Under the pieces are notes generated by a model. It did not search any database. It saw nothing but the letters and a program-made list of their open reading frames with translations, and was not told the origin of the DNA. A stretch of 64,000 nt of DNA. Source: Phycisphaerales bacterium. GTDB taxonomy: Bacteria; Planctomycetota; Phycisphaerae; Phycisphaerales; UBA1924. The translations under genes and the position numbers were made by a program. Shown here piece after piece: positions 9,901 to 16,741 of the stretch. How positions within the stretch are numbered: the stretch's first letter is position 1; each line of letters starts with the position of its first letter. The stretch is taken from assembly GCA_028279375.1 (NCBI GenBank), contig JANQNW010000003.1, forward strand, positions 53,256-117,255, written 5' to 3'.

Positions 9901-10340
9901 TACATGCGCGCATGGCGGAAAACACTTGGCTCGAGTCTGCCGCTGAACAGCAGGCCGTCGCCGTCCGCAGCGAACGCGCTGAGGGACTGCTCGCGATCCC
10001 ACTCAACGACCCGCCTGGGGCTGCCTGCGATGAGCGCGGGCGGGGCGCCGCGCAACTCAACGGTGTAGAGGTTTCGCGCCCCGTCGCGGTTGGATTCGAA
10101 CGCGAGCATCGAGCCATCGGGGCTGAAGGCGCTGCGGCGTTCATCGGCGGGGTGGCTCGTGAGTCGGGTCGCGACACCACCTTCTGCTGAGACGGCCCAG
10201 ATGTCGCCCGCCCAGGTGAACGCGACGATCGAACCGTCAGGGCTGAGGGCCGGTTCGCGAGGGAGTTCCACGGTGTCAGCCACCGCATCCATGGCGCTGA
10301 ATGCGAGAAGCAGGCCGATCACTGATTTCATTCGTGTCAT
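6918..10340 (-). CDS. Tricorn-type protease (beta-propellers, PDZ, S41 core)
   Basis: A 1140-residue protein, close to the roughly 1070 residues of archaeal tricorn. It starts with a signal peptide (MKSVIGLLLAFSAMDAVA), so it is probably periplasmic. Repeats such as EPALSPDGSIVAFTWAGDIW and SAFSPDGSMLAFESN form the WD40/PD40-type propellers in the first 600 or so residues. A PDZ-like part follows (GLLAGDTIVAVNGAPL). The C-terminal S41 region has LVIDVRDNGGGFTTDILL and HSFSNAEIFAHSI with candidate nucleophile Ser1038; NGSHTG places a Ser810-His811 pair like tricorn Ser745-His746. AGGAG lies 10 nt before the first ATG. Unusual are acidic low-complexity insertions at about residues 410-446 and near 630. 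The predicted role is peptide degradation after larger proteases. Confidence 0.92.
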   Translation of the reverse strand: MTRMKSVIGLLLAFSAMDAVADTVELPREPALSPDGSIVAFTWAGDIWAVSAEGGVATRLTSHPADERRSAFSPDGSMLAFESNRDGARNLYTVELRGAPPALIAGSPRRVVEWDREQSLSAFAADGDGLLFSGRLEPSVFRHARMYRAPLDGGPIERITDAFGADPIPTRDGGMVFTRGFGIPNRPAYRGPGSTDVWRMDAGGAFTQLTTDAGSDWSGYELPNGSVVFLSSRDGQNNVYRLAPGATDADRGALTQLTRFAPNDEASIGHGAHHLTVSADGSKAAFVVWDTLYTLDLTRRGARPVAVNAVASADDDVSEHEVIDVSRQASEFAWHPSGDAVAIVARGEIWLRSTDEDQPTRRITNSPWNESKVAWSPDGALLYFVADSEESLGSIYAASVALSREDLAGAPVKEDEEEADSEDEADATEPDDAGKDGEEDEDKAEPNRNGERWASALTFAIEPVILAETWDSAPSPAPDGRSLLFVRGLGDLVHFDIESGAERVIFRGWSAPEVQWMPDSRHIVYARNDLDFNSDIWLLDLEAESADAAINLTQHPDIDTAPRVSADGKVLVFLSDRAGQNWDYDVHRVYLDKALEDMQPYELAEYFREAAEAAKTRKPLDPVASTGEEQDADADADDDRESMTFDAGDAWLRVRRVTSLPGSEGDLALTPGGERIVFSSSADDEDVLHSIKFDGAERKTVMTGSTGGVKVSLTGDAVAALQGGQVKSAPPTGGEATTYPISAEVRIVRKAEQRQKFLEGARTFGASFYNLKGLDWDALVDRYLPLAERARTSAEFNAVFTLLLGEVNGSHTGIRGGGGYSADDVRTGYLGADLEAAETGFRVTRVLDKGPSAKEEAGLLAGDTIVAVNGAPLVRDGALIDFNAAMTGLSGAETLLTLDRAGKEAIVLVTPQSYDDENNLRYDDEVIRRRAEVERLSKGRLGYLHIRGMSMPSVRDFERDLYAAANGREGLVIDVRDNGGGFTTDILLASLTAPRHAYTIPRGADPAEVQLDSYPRDRRLIYGWTRPINVLINQHSFSNAEIFAHSIKTTGRGRLIGTTTFGAVISTGGFTLIDGTFIRRPFRGWYLADGRDMDVYGAEPDVPVEQTPTDEVAGRDRQLEAAVRDLLDQIDSGTDARAIR

Positions 10341-10773
10341 CTCTTGTGGGACTCCTCTTGTTCTCGTTGCCCTGTTCTTCCGCCTGGGGACTCAAGTTCT
10401 CTCGCCTGACAGTCTGAGTCAATGTCCTGAACGTCAACAATCCAACCCTGAACTTCCCGGTGGGTTGCGAGCGGATCGTCGGGACTGACCCGGGCGAGAT
10501 CATCCCAGGCAAGGGGAATCATGGCTCAGTCATAGGCAGCCCGGGGGTCGCCAGGGGGCGGCTCTCTGGATTTGCAGATCCAGGCACGTGGGCGCCAGAT
10601 CGGGCGCCCGAGCCGGGTCACCCCGCGAATTCCTCGCGGAGGCAGTCGCCCGCTTCGGCCCCTTGTTTTGCGCTCTGACCGGCTCTGAGAAGCACAATCA
10701 GCGAACAACCCCGCGGGTTTCTGTCGAGCCTGACAAGAGCCGGAAGACATCTCCACCGTGCCGAGAGAGTAAG
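10341..10773. other. Intergenic region between tricorn gene and tRNA-Ser
   Basis: About 430 nt without a supported gene. It contains two hairpin-capable inverted repeats in tandem: 10566-10583 (6-bp stem, 6-nt loop) and 10590-10609 (7-bp GGGCGCC/GGCGCCC stem). Neither is followed by a T-run on either strand, so they are not classical terminators. They lie downstream of tRNA-Ser and could be processing or stability structures. No promoter for the tricorn gene is convincing. Confidence 0.4.
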
Positions 10774-10860
10774 CGGTGAGGGCGGGATTCGAACCCGCGA
10801 GACCCTGACGGGTCTACCGGTTTTCAAGACCGGCGCGTTCAACCGCTCCGCCACCTCACC
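10774..10860 (-). tRNA. tRNA-Ser (anticodon UGA)
   Basis: On the minus strand an 87-nt class II tRNA folds with acceptor stem GGTGAGG/CCTCACC and discriminator G. The anticodon loop CTTGAAA gives anticodon TGA. A long variable arm (TAGACCCGTCAGGGTCT) is typical of serine tRNA, and the T-loop is GGTTCGAATCC. No CCA is encoded (the next bases are CTT), so CCA must be added after transcription. It decodes UCA and other UCN codons. It stands alone, not in a tRNA cluster. Confidence 0.97.
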
Positions 10861-10886
10861 GTCTGGAGCGCTGCTCCTGCGTATGG

Positions 10887-10915
10887 ATGATCGGTGGGCG
10901 GGCGCGGACAGTCAA
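10887..10915 (-). promoter_or_regulatory. Candidate sigma70-type promoter for tRNA-Ser
   Basis: Reading the minus strand, TTGACT (10915-10910) is followed after 17 nt by GATCAT (10892-10887), about 26 nt upstream of the tRNA 5' end. The spacing is ideal, the -35 has 5 of 6 consensus bases and the -10 has 4 of 6. Confidence 0.55.
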
Positions 10916-10936
10916 GGAGCGCGGAGCGACGCACAC

Positions 10937-11443
10937 TCAGGCGGCCCTCGGCTGGCCGGGATGGCCTTGCCGGCACTTCAGTCGCTTGCGCTGGCGCGCG
11001 CTGAGGGTGTGGCAGCGTGAGAGATCGGCGGGAGGATGGTCTTCGGGCGGCGGCGGCGCGGCGTGGACGCGCGTTGGCTCGCATTCGGCGGCAACGTGCT
11101 CCGGGGTCGTCTCCTCTTCGAGTTCGAGGAGCTGGGTCGCGGCCTTGCGCGCGGATTCGGCAGAACGACCTGGAGTTGCGGCGATGCGCTGGAGCGCCAT
11201 GACGGCAGTGCGGCGCGTTGACCTCCGCTTGTGCGCCGCTCGAAGTTCGAGCAGATCGTCGAGGGCCTGCAGGCGCTCTCGTCCTTCCGGGGAGGAGACG
11301 ATCCTGGCGAGAAGCGTGAGGGAGACGCCGTGCCTGGAGGCGATGTCGAGGAGCGCGTCGTCGCCGACAAGGTAGTCGTGGAGGATGGCGTCGAGGGCTT
11401 CCTCCGGAAGTGCGTGGGATTCGGATTGGGTGTGTGTGTTCAT
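10937..11443 (-). CDS. Hypothetical protein, helical with HTH-like N-terminus
   Basis: A 168-residue protein beginning MNTHTQSESHALPEEALDAI. Residues about 15-60 (for example YLVGDDALLDIASRHGVSLTLL) have the spacing of a small helix-turn-helix of the Trp-repressor or transposase type, followed by arginine- and alanine-rich helices. The C-terminus is proline- and basic-rich (RQRKRLKCRQGHPGQPRAA). The family is not recognised. It is a single gene on the minus strand directly upstream of tRNA-Ser, with its own 225-nt upstream gap. It may bind DNA, but this rests on a weak motif. Confidence 0.55.
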   Translation of the reverse strand: MNTHTQSESHALPEEALDAILHDYLVGDDALLDIASRHGVSLTLLARIVSSPEGRERLQALDDLLELRAAHKRRSTRRTAVMALQRIAATPGRSAESARKAATQLLELEEETTPEHVAAECEPTRVHAAPPPPEDHPPADLSRCHTLSARQRKRLKCRQGHPGQPRAA

Positions 11444-11631
11444 GAAGGGGATTAAGCCAGCGAATCAGGAGCGCTCAAGGGAAATCGCGTGGAGGTCGCC
11501 GGCTTCGCACATCGCGGAGCGCGATGCGCGCGCATGTGCTCGAGATTGACGCGCGGGGAGCGAGATACGAGCGGCGAGCGGGCGGTCTGAGCGGTGGATC
11601 TCGGGGCGCAAGGACCCTCTTGATCGGTCGC

Positions 11632-11660
11632 TCAACACAGGGCCTTTTCGGGGCTAGAGT
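11632..11660 (+). promoter_or_regulatory. Candidate promoter giving a near-leaderless tetR mRNA
   Basis: TCAACA (11632-11637) and TAGAGT (11655-11660) are 17 nt apart. The expected start of transcription, about 7 nt further on, falls within 2 nt of the ATG at 11669. No Shine-Dalgarno sequence is present other than a run of G, so the mRNA would be effectively leaderless. Confidence 0.4.
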
Positions 11661-11668
11661 GGGGGGGC

Positions 11669-12295
11669 ATGGCTGTCGAGGCACAAGCCGGGAAGACGGA
11701 CACGCGGGCGCGTCTCGTGGAGGCGGCGCGGGGGCTGTTTCTGAAGCAGGGGTACGCGGCCACGGGGATCGCCCAGATCCTGAAGGAGGCGGATGCTCGG
11801 AGCGGCAGCCTGTACTACTTCTTCCCGACGAAGGAGGATCTGCTGCTGGCCGTGCTGGAGCAGTACAAGGAGCTGCTGTGGCCGCTCGTGATTCAGCCGG
11901 TTTTTGATCGCGTCTCGGATCCGATGGAGCGGATCTTCGGCGTGCTTGACGGGTATCGGAGAATGCTGCTGATGACGGAGTGCGCCCAGGGCTGCCCGAT
12001 CGGGAATCTGGCGCTGGAGGTGGCGGAGTCGCATCCGGCGGCGCGGACGCTGATCGCGGAGAACTTCGATGGGTGGAAGCAGGCGATCGAGCAGTGCCTT
12101 GATGATCTTGACGGGCGCCTGCCCGCGGATGTTGATCGGAAGTCGCTGGCGAGTTTCGTCCTGACGGTGATGGAGGGCGGCATCATGCAGGCGCGCGCGT
12201 ATCGTGATTCGGCGCCTTTTGAGCAGGGCGTGGCGCAGCTGCGCGACTACTTCGATCGGATTCTCGACGACGGCTCGAACTGGTCGAAGGGATAG
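11669..12295 (+). CDS. TetR family transcriptional regulator
   Basis: A 208-residue repressor-type regulator. The N-terminal helix-turn-helix is unmistakable: RARLVEAARGLFLKQGYAAT, then GIAQILKEADARSGSLYYFF with the usual LYYFFxTKEDLL recognition end. The C-terminal ligand domain contains GCPIGNLALEVAESHP, a signature seen in TetR proteins related to LmrA/YxaF. The inducer and target are unknown. A second TetR gene follows after only 37 nt on the same strand, and no transporter or enzyme is adjacent, so the pair has no obvious local target other than itself. Confidence 0.9.
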   Translation: MAVEAQAGKTDTRARLVEAARGLFLKQGYAATGIAQILKEADARSGSLYYFFPTKEDLLLAVLEQYKELLWPLVIQPVFDRVSDPMERIFGVLDGYRRMLLMTECAQGCPIGNLALEVAESHPAARTLIAENFDGWKQAIEQCLDDLDGRLPADVDRKSLASFVLTVMEGGIMQARAYRDSAPFEQGVAQLRDYFDRILDDGSNWSKG

Positions 12296-12304
12296 ATGAA
12301 AGGA

Positions 12305-12323
12305 GCGCTCCGGGATCGAGCGC
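12305..12323. repeat. Inverted repeat between tandem tetR genes, candidate operator
   Basis: GCGCTC (12305-12310) and GAGCGC (12318-12323) form a 6-bp inverted repeat around 7 nt. It overlaps a 10-bp palindrome GGAGCGCTCC at 12303-12312, within the 37-nt spacer and just upstream of the second tetR start. The position and symmetry fit a TetR operator, but this could also be chance in GC-rich DNA. Confidence 0.35.
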
Positions 12324-12332
12324 CAATTCGTT

Positions 12333-12920
12333 ATGGCAAGGCCCAAACAGTTTGACTGCGGCGAGGCGCTCGGGAAGGCGATGGATGTCTTCTGGACGCA
12401 GGGGTATGAAGCGACGAGCGTGCAGGATCTGCTCGATGCGATGGAGATCAATCGCGCGAGCATGTACGACACGTTTGGCGACAAGCGCTCGCTCTTTCTC
12501 GAGGCGATGCGCTGTTATCTCAGCCAGGTGCAGGAGAAGCAGCGTGAACTGCTGACAGGCGCGTCGACTCCGCTGGCGGGCGTCGAGGAGTTGTTTGCAT
12601 TCGCCGTGGGCTGCGCGGCGGAGGAGGGCTCGCGCGGGTGCCTGTTCACGAATGCGATCGTGGAGCTTGGGCCGCACGACGCGGAGGTTTCGGCGCTGGT
12701 GCGCGAGACGATCGCAGCGCTGGAGGGCGCGATGGTGGACGCGCTGGAGGCGGCGAAGCGACAGGGCGAGATCGAGCCGAGTGTGAACTCACTGGGCGCG
12801 GCGCGTCATCTGTTCGCATCGATCCAGGGGTTGATGGTGCTGGGGAAGGCGGACGTCGGGAGCGAGACGCTCGAAGACGTGGCGCGGCAGGCGCTTTCAA
12901 CGCTGCATTGCAAGGGCTGA
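12333..12920 (+). CDS. TetR family transcriptional regulator (ComR/AcrR-like)
   Basis: A 195-residue TetR protein. The helix-turn-helix reads ALGKAMDVFWTQGYEATSVQ, then DLLDAMEINRASMYDTFGDK, with the recognition-helix pattern typical of the family. The C-terminal domain (GCLFTNAIVELGPHDAEV and LFASIQGLMVLGKA) resembles regulators grouped with ComR. It has no proper Shine-Dalgarno close to the ATG; AGGAG is more than 20 nt away. Its last 24 nt overlap the 3' end of the convergent dus gene. Target unknown; autoregulation through the palindrome upstream is possible. Confidence 0.9.
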   Translation: MARPKQFDCGEALGKAMDVFWTQGYEATSVQDLLDAMEINRASMYDTFGDKRSLFLEAMRCYLSQVQEKQRELLTGASTPLAGVEELFAFAVGCAAEEGSRGCLFTNAIVELGPHDAEVSALVRETIAALEGAMVDALEAAKRQGEIEPSVNSLGAARHLFASIQGLMVLGKADVGSETLEDVARQALSTLHCKG

Positions 12921-14078
12921 GTCGCGGGTCTCGGCGGCTTCCCCGGTGTAGTGCGCATCGAGGACGGCGCGCCAGTCGGCTATTGATTTCACGGCGATGA
13001 AGCCGCGGCGGACGGTCTCCGAGTCGGGGTGATGCTCGGCGAAGCGGATGCCGAACTTGCGCATGAGGAATGAGGCCTTGTGCTCGCCGTTGACGGCGGC
13101 GGAGAGTTGAAAGTGCTCGAGGAGCACATCGCGCTGTTCGGTGATGGTTGGCGTCGTTGGTTCCTCGCCCGCCATGAGTTGACGGGCCTGGCGGAAGATC
13201 CAGGGGTTTCCGATGCAGCCGCGCGCGACGCTGACGGCGCTGACGCCGGTGTATTCGATCATGCGGAAGATGTCTTCGGCGTTCCAGATGTCGCCGGAGC
13301 CGAAGACGACGCGATCGCGCCGCGTGGCAAGAACATCGCGGAGGACGTGCCAGCGGCTAGGGCCGACGTATTTCTGCTGGACAGAGCGGCAGTGGACGGT
13401 GGCCCAGGCGTAGCCGATTTCGTAGGCGGCGTCGAAGATGCGCATGAAGTTGCGCTCGGCGTCGGGCGTGTCATCCCAGGAGCGCCGGATCTTGAGCGTG
13501 GTGGGGACGTCTGCGGGGACGGCGTCGCGCACGGCGCGGAGGATGTCGATGGCGCCTTCGGGGTCGCGCAGCCAGTGCCCGCCGCGCGCTTTTGATTTGA
13601 TCTTCTTGACGGGGCAGGCGAGGTTGACGTCGATGGTCTGGAAACCGGCGTGCGGGTCATCGTCGCTGATGTTGCGCTCGATCATCTTGCGAGCGCCGGC
13701 GGCCATTTCGTCGGGGTCGGAGCCCATGATCTGGCCGCAGAGCGGATGATCTTCGCGTCCGCCGGGAACGTTGTCGTGGAGTTCGCCGAGGTCGGCTTTG
13801 GCGAAGCCGCGGCCTCCGGCGAGGAGGGTGCGGTCGAGGAGCGCCTCGGTGACGCAGTAGGGGCAGCCGAGTCGTCGCGCGATGATGCGCATGGCGGCGT
13901 CGGAGTATCCGGCGAGTCCGGCCTGGAAGAAGGGCGCGTCGAATCCGGGGATGAGCGCCGGGATGCGGGGATCGATTTCGAAGTTGGCGGCGACATTACG
14001 GGCGCGGATGGATTCTGCGCCGGGGGCGATGGCCGGCTTGGGCGGCGTGGCGTTGCGTGAATTGCTTTCGCATCCCAT
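12897..14078 (-). CDS. dus: tRNA-dihydrouridine synthase
   Basis: A 393-residue flavin enzyme that reduces uridine to dihydrouridine in the D-loop of tRNA using NADPH. It shows the FMN barrel start (FFQAGLAGYSDAAMR), the catalytic cysteine in VNLACPVKKI, the KIRRSWDD strand, the VHCRSVQQKY segment and VFGSGDIWNAEDIF with SVARGCIGNPWIF for phosphate binding. It is longer than the usual roughly 320 residues, with about 35 extra N-terminal residues before the barrel. Upstream, TATACT ends 7 nt before the ATG, so the mRNA is probably leaderless. The 3' end overlaps the convergent tetR gene by 24 nt. Which Dus subfamily (A, B or C) is not clear. Confidence 0.93.
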   Translation of the reverse strand: MGCESNSRNATPPKPAIAPGAESIRARNVAANFEIDPRIPALIPGFDAPFFQAGLAGYSDAAMRIIARRLGCPYCVTEALLDRTLLAGGRGFAKADLGELHDNVPGGREDHPLCGQIMGSDPDEMAAGARKMIERNISDDDPHAGFQTIDVNLACPVKKIKSKARGGHWLRDPEGAIDILRAVRDAVPADVPTTLKIRRSWDDTPDAERNFMRIFDAAYEIGYAWATVHCRSVQQKYVGPSRWHVLRDVLATRRDRVVFGSGDIWNAEDIFRMIEYTGVSAVSVARGCIGNPWIFRQARQLMAGEEPTTPTITEQRDVLLEHFQLSAAVNGEHKASFLMRKFGIRFAEHHPDSETVRRGFIAVKSIADWRAVLDAHYTGEAAETRDSALAMQR

Positions 14079-14085
14079 CGCGGCG

Positions 14086-14093
14086 AGTATAGG
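14086..14093. promoter_or_regulatory. Overlapping divergent -10 elements for dus and lipoprotein gene
   Basis: The sequence agtatagg reads TATACT on the minus strand (14091-14086), ending 7 nt before the dus ATG. On the plus strand it reads TATAGG (14088-14093), ending 7 nt before the ATG at 14101. The starts of the two genes are only 22 nt apart. Neither has a Shine-Dalgarno or a strong -35, so both transcripts look leaderless. Confidence 0.45.
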
Positions 14094-14100
14094 CGTTGGG

Positions 14101-14529
14101 ATGAGGATTCCAGCATTAGTCGTGGGTCTGGCGATTGCATGCGGCTGCTGCGCGGGCTGCGGCGTGCTCCAGCTTGGTCGTCTGCCGGCGAGCGATCCCT
14201 ATCCGGCGGCGCTGGAGAAGGGGCCGACGCTCGACGTGCAGGTGGCGGTGGATCGCGAGCAGGTCTCGGTGACGCTGACGAACACGACGGCGCGGTCGTT
14301 CGAGGACACGACGATCTGGCTGAACGCGTGGTACGCGTTTGACATGCGGCCGCTGGCGATCGGGGAGACGCGCCGGATTCGGATCAGTCGTTTTCGCGAC
14401 AAGTTCGGTGACCGGATGCCTGCGGGCGGTTTCTTCGCGACGCAGCGCCCGAAGCCGATCGTGCTCGCGGAGCTCGAGAGTGACGGCGTGATGTACGGGC
14501 TGATCGTGGTGCGCGGGGAGTCGGACTAG
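14101..14529 (+). CDS. Small lipoprotein of unknown function
   Basis: From the ATG at 14101 the product is 142 residues. The N-terminus MRIPALVVGLAIACGCCAGC is a lipoprotein signal with several cysteines, the last of which fits the lipobox. The mature part looks like an immunoglobulin-like beta sandwich: VQVAVDREQVSVTLTNTTAR, then strands up to PKPIVLAELESDGVMYGLIV. An upstream in-frame start would run into the divergent dus gene, so I reject it. No catalytic motif is visible. It is divergent from dus with a shared -10 region. It is probably an envelope protein. Confidence 0.65.
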   Translation: MRIPALVVGLAIACGCCAGCGVLQLGRLPASDPYPAALEKGPTLDVQVAVDREQVSVTLTNTTARSFEDTTIWLNAWYAFDMRPLAIGETRRIRISRFRDKFGDRMPAGGFFATQRPKPIVLAELESDGVMYGLIVVRGESD

Positions 14530-14628
14530 CGATCAGCGCACAACGCAGGCGCGAATCGCGTCGTCGATGATCCAATGAAGGTCTGAGAATATGCGCTGCT
14601 AGGGGCGCGCGCTGCGCGCGTGCGCATG

Positions 14629-14663
14629 AAAAAACCCACCATACCGGGGGAAGCATGGTGGGT
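14629..14663 (-). terminator. Intrinsic terminator of the orphan RNA
   Basis: Minus-strand stem ACCCACCAT (14663-14655), 12-nt loop, ATGGTGGGT (14642-14634), then T6 at 14634-14629. The stem is a perfect 9 bp. On the plus strand no T-run follows, so it does not terminate the lipoprotein gene at 14101-14529. Confidence 0.75.
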
Positions 14664-14682
14664 AGGAGGGAAGAAACACGTC
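14629..14682 (-). ncRNA. Predicted orphan small RNA, about 54 nt, with exposed CCCUCCU
   Basis: Three elements line up on the minus strand with no gene attached: a TTGGAT-17-TATACT promoter (14717-14689), a C/U-rich stretch, and a perfect 9-bp hairpin followed by six T. The RNA would start near 14682, run through UUUCUUCCCUCCU (complementary to AGGAGG), and end in the terminator. It has no room for a protein. The next minus-strand gene (dus) starts more than 540 nt further on and has its own -10. Existence is predicted from sequence only. Confidence 0.5.
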
Positions 14683-14688
14683 GCGAAC

Positions 14689-14717
14689 AGTATAGCGGTC
14701 CGGGGTCGGGCATCCAA
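14689..14717 (-). promoter_or_regulatory. Sigma70-type promoter of the orphan RNA
   Basis: Minus strand: TTGGAT (14717-14712), 17-nt spacer, TATACT (14694-14689). The -10 matches 5 of 6 consensus bases. The predicted transcription start is about 14682, some 20 nt before the terminator stem begins. Confidence 0.6.
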
Positions 14718-14975
14718 GGCAAATCCGCTCGCTGGGGTGTCCTGGGGGGTTTCAGGGGTGTTTCAGGCCTTACAAGTGGTGTTTTCGGCAGGGTTGACGG
14801 GCGCTTCGCCTTGTGTGAGGGAGGTCCCAGAAGCGGCTTGGGAGGCGAATAAAGGGGATCGGACGTTCTGCGCGCTTGATTGGGGGGGTCGCCGCGTCGA
14901 TAGAGAGGCGCTGAGTCGCCGGAATGGCGCGCTCGGAACGGGGCTCAATGGGGAGTGTTCCCTGGAGATGGTGTC

Positions 14976-16037
14976 ATGCGAATCCTGGTCGTTGACGACT
15001 CGGCGTTCATGCGTCGCGCGATTACCCGGATGATCGACGAGGCGCCCGACATGGAAGTTGTCGGGACGGCTTCTGATGGTCTGGAAGCGATCGCGCAGGT
15101 GAAGGCGCTGAAGCCGGACGCGGTGACGCTGGATATTGAGATGCCGAATCTCGACGGGATCGGCGCGCTGGGGCGCATCATGAGTGAGTGCCCGACGCCG
15201 GTGCTGATGTGCTCGAGTCTGACGACGGAGGGAAGCCAGGAGGCTCTGAAAGCGCTTGCGATGGGCGCGTGCGATGTGATCGCGAAGGACGCGAGTCATG
15301 TGAGCATTCACATCGCGGACATGAAGGACGATCTGCTCGCGAAGCTTCGCGCGATCGGTGGTTCGCGCAAGGCGATTGGAACGCGGAGCAAGAGTCTGCG
15401 GGCGCCTTCTCCCGAAGTGCGGATTGCGAAGGACTCCTGCGAGATCGTGTTGATCGGATCGTCGACGGGCGGGCCGCCGGTGCTGGAGACGGTGCTGAAG
15501 ACGCTGGATCGCTCGATGTCGCGGCCGATCGTGATTGCTCAGCACATGCCGGAGCTTTTCACGCGCGCCATGGCGGAGCGTCTTGATGCGCTGTGCGATC
15601 TGCATGTGCAGATTGGTGAGACGGGGATGGAGCTGGCGCCGGGGAATGTCTACATCGCGCTTGGCGGGATGCAGACGCGCGTCGTGCGGTCCTTTTCGGG
15701 GCATTGGGCGCTGCATGTTGACGCGGGGCCGACGGACGAGCTGTACAAGCCGAGTGTGAACGTCCTCTTCAAGTCGGCGGCGGAGGCGAAGGGCGACGCG
15801 TGCCTGGCGATCATCCTGACGGGGATGGGAGACGATGGTCGCGAGGGGGCGCAGGCGCTTTCTGCGAAGGGCGCCACGATCCTGGCGCAGGACGAAGCTT
15901 CGAGCGTGGTGTTCGGGATGCCGGGCGCTGTAACAAAGGCGGGCCTTGCGTCGGCGAATCTGTCGCCGCAGGAGATCGGCTCGACGCTGCGCCGGTTGTG
16001 CGTGCGCGGGTCTGATGCGCTTCGCGCGGCGGGCTGA
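14976..16037 (+). CDS. cheB: Chemotaxis response regulator protein-glutamate methylesterase CheB
   Basis: A 353-residue protein; the ATG at 14976 has GGAGATGG upstream and gives the canonical MRILVVDDSAFMRR start. The receiver domain has Asp7, Asp8 and phosphoacceptor Asp53 (TLDIEMP), then SSLTT and VIAKD. The methylesterase domain has the catalytic serine in IGSSTGGP, histidine in AQHMPELFTRAMAERL and aspartate in LTGMGDDG. CheB removes methyl groups from chemoreceptors when phosphorylated by CheA, allowing adaptation, and also deamidates receptor glutamines. It is the first gene of the chemotaxis cluster. No receptor gene is in the window. Confidence 0.97.
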   Translation: MRILVVDDSAFMRRAITRMIDEAPDMEVVGTASDGLEAIAQVKALKPDAVTLDIEMPNLDGIGALGRIMSECPTPVLMCSSLTTEGSQEALKALAMGACDVIAKDASHVSIHIADMKDDLLAKLRAIGGSRKAIGTRSKSLRAPSPEVRIAKDSCEIVLIGSSTGGPPVLETVLKTLDRSMSRPIVIAQHMPELFTRAMAERLDALCDLHVQIGETGMELAPGNVYIALGGMQTRVVRSFSGHWALHVDAGPTDELYKPSVNVLFKSAAEAKGDACLAIILTGMGDDGREGAQALSAKGATILAQDEASSVVFGMPGAVTKAGLASANLSPQEIGSTLRRLCVRGSDALRAAG

Positions 16038-16162
16038 GAATGGGCTGAGGTCCGCATTCAGTCCTTTAGTCCGCATTTACTCCAACCGATAGTCCGATGG
16101 CGATCGCCCGCGTGTGCGGGTGTGATTTCGGACGCGCGTTTTGCCGCGGTTGGAGACAACTG

Positions 16163-16687
16163 ATGACGACCCCGACGACTTCGGCTTCCACAGAGACAAC
16201 GGGCGAAGAGATTACGAGCGTCGACAGCGCGCAGCTGCAGCTCGTGAGCTTTGTCGTTGGCCAGGAGGAGTTTGCGATCGACATCCTGTCCGTGCAGGAG
16301 ATCAATCGCATGATGGAGCTGACGCGCGTGCCGCAGAGTCCTCCCGAGGTGGAGGGCGTGATCAACCTTCGCGGTCGGATCATTCCGGTCGTGGATCTTC
16401 GCACGCGATTCGGGATGGAGTCATGTGAGCGCACCGGGCAGAGCCGGATCGTGGTTGTCGAGGTCCTGGGTCGCGTGGTCGGGTTCATCGTCGATCGCGT
16501 GAACGAGGTGCTTCGGATCAGCCGTCAGATCGTCGAGGCGCCTCCGAGCATGATCGCTTCGATCGACTCCGAGTACATCTCGGGCGTCGGCAAGCTCGAG
16601 GATCGGCTGCTGATTCTTCTCGACCTGGAGAAGCTCTTCGCAGGCGATGTGCTCGGCGCTATCGACGAGACGCAGTCGGGTTCGTAA
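16163..16687 (+). CDS. cheW: Chemotaxis coupling protein CheW
   Basis: From ATG 16163 (GGAG 8-9 nt upstream) the product is 174 residues. An upstream frame would add 22 unrelated residues and is rejected. It has a short threonine-rich leader, then the CheW beta-barrel: LVSFVVGQEEFAIDILSVQE, EGVINLRGRIIPVVDLRTRF (the signature INLRGxIxPVxDLR) and RLLILLDLEKLF near the end. CheW bridges chemoreceptors to CheA. It lies 125 nt after cheB; that spacer has a direct repeat of GTCCGCATT at about 16053 and 16071. Confidence 0.96.
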   Translation: MTTPTTSASTETTGEEITSVDSAQLQLVSFVVGQEEFAIDILSVQEINRMMELTRVPQSPPEVEGVINLRGRIIPVVDLRTRFGMESCERTGQSRIVVVEVLGRVVGFIVDRVNEVLRISRQIVEAPPSMIASIDSEYISGVGKLEDRLLILLDLEKLFAGDVLGAIDETQSGS

Positions 16688-16741
16688 CGAGTCGCGCGCA
16701 GCGCGTGTGTCCGGTATCCATCAGAAGAGAAGTTCGACACG

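Noticed and set aside
10618..10854. Minus-strand reading frame of 78 codons covering the tRNA-Ser locus (starting MAERLNAPVLKTGRPVR)
   Set aside because: It is the well-known false protein made by translating a serine tRNA gene; the tRNA explains the sequence fully.
14384..14722. Minus-strand frame of 112 codons covering the orphan RNA
   Set aside because: It would begin upstream of the predicted -10 and read straight through the terminator; no Shine-Dalgarno.
14900..14930. Flagellar sigma28-like promoter before cheB (TTGAT, 15 nt, GTCGATAG)
   Set aside because: The -35 does not match TAAA and only 6 of 8 bases of the -10 match GCCGATAA; it is no better than chance.
14763..16076. 437-codon minus-strand frame opposite cheB
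   Set aside because: Arginine/histidine-rich antisense frame typical of GC-rich DNA, on the reverse of a clear CheB.
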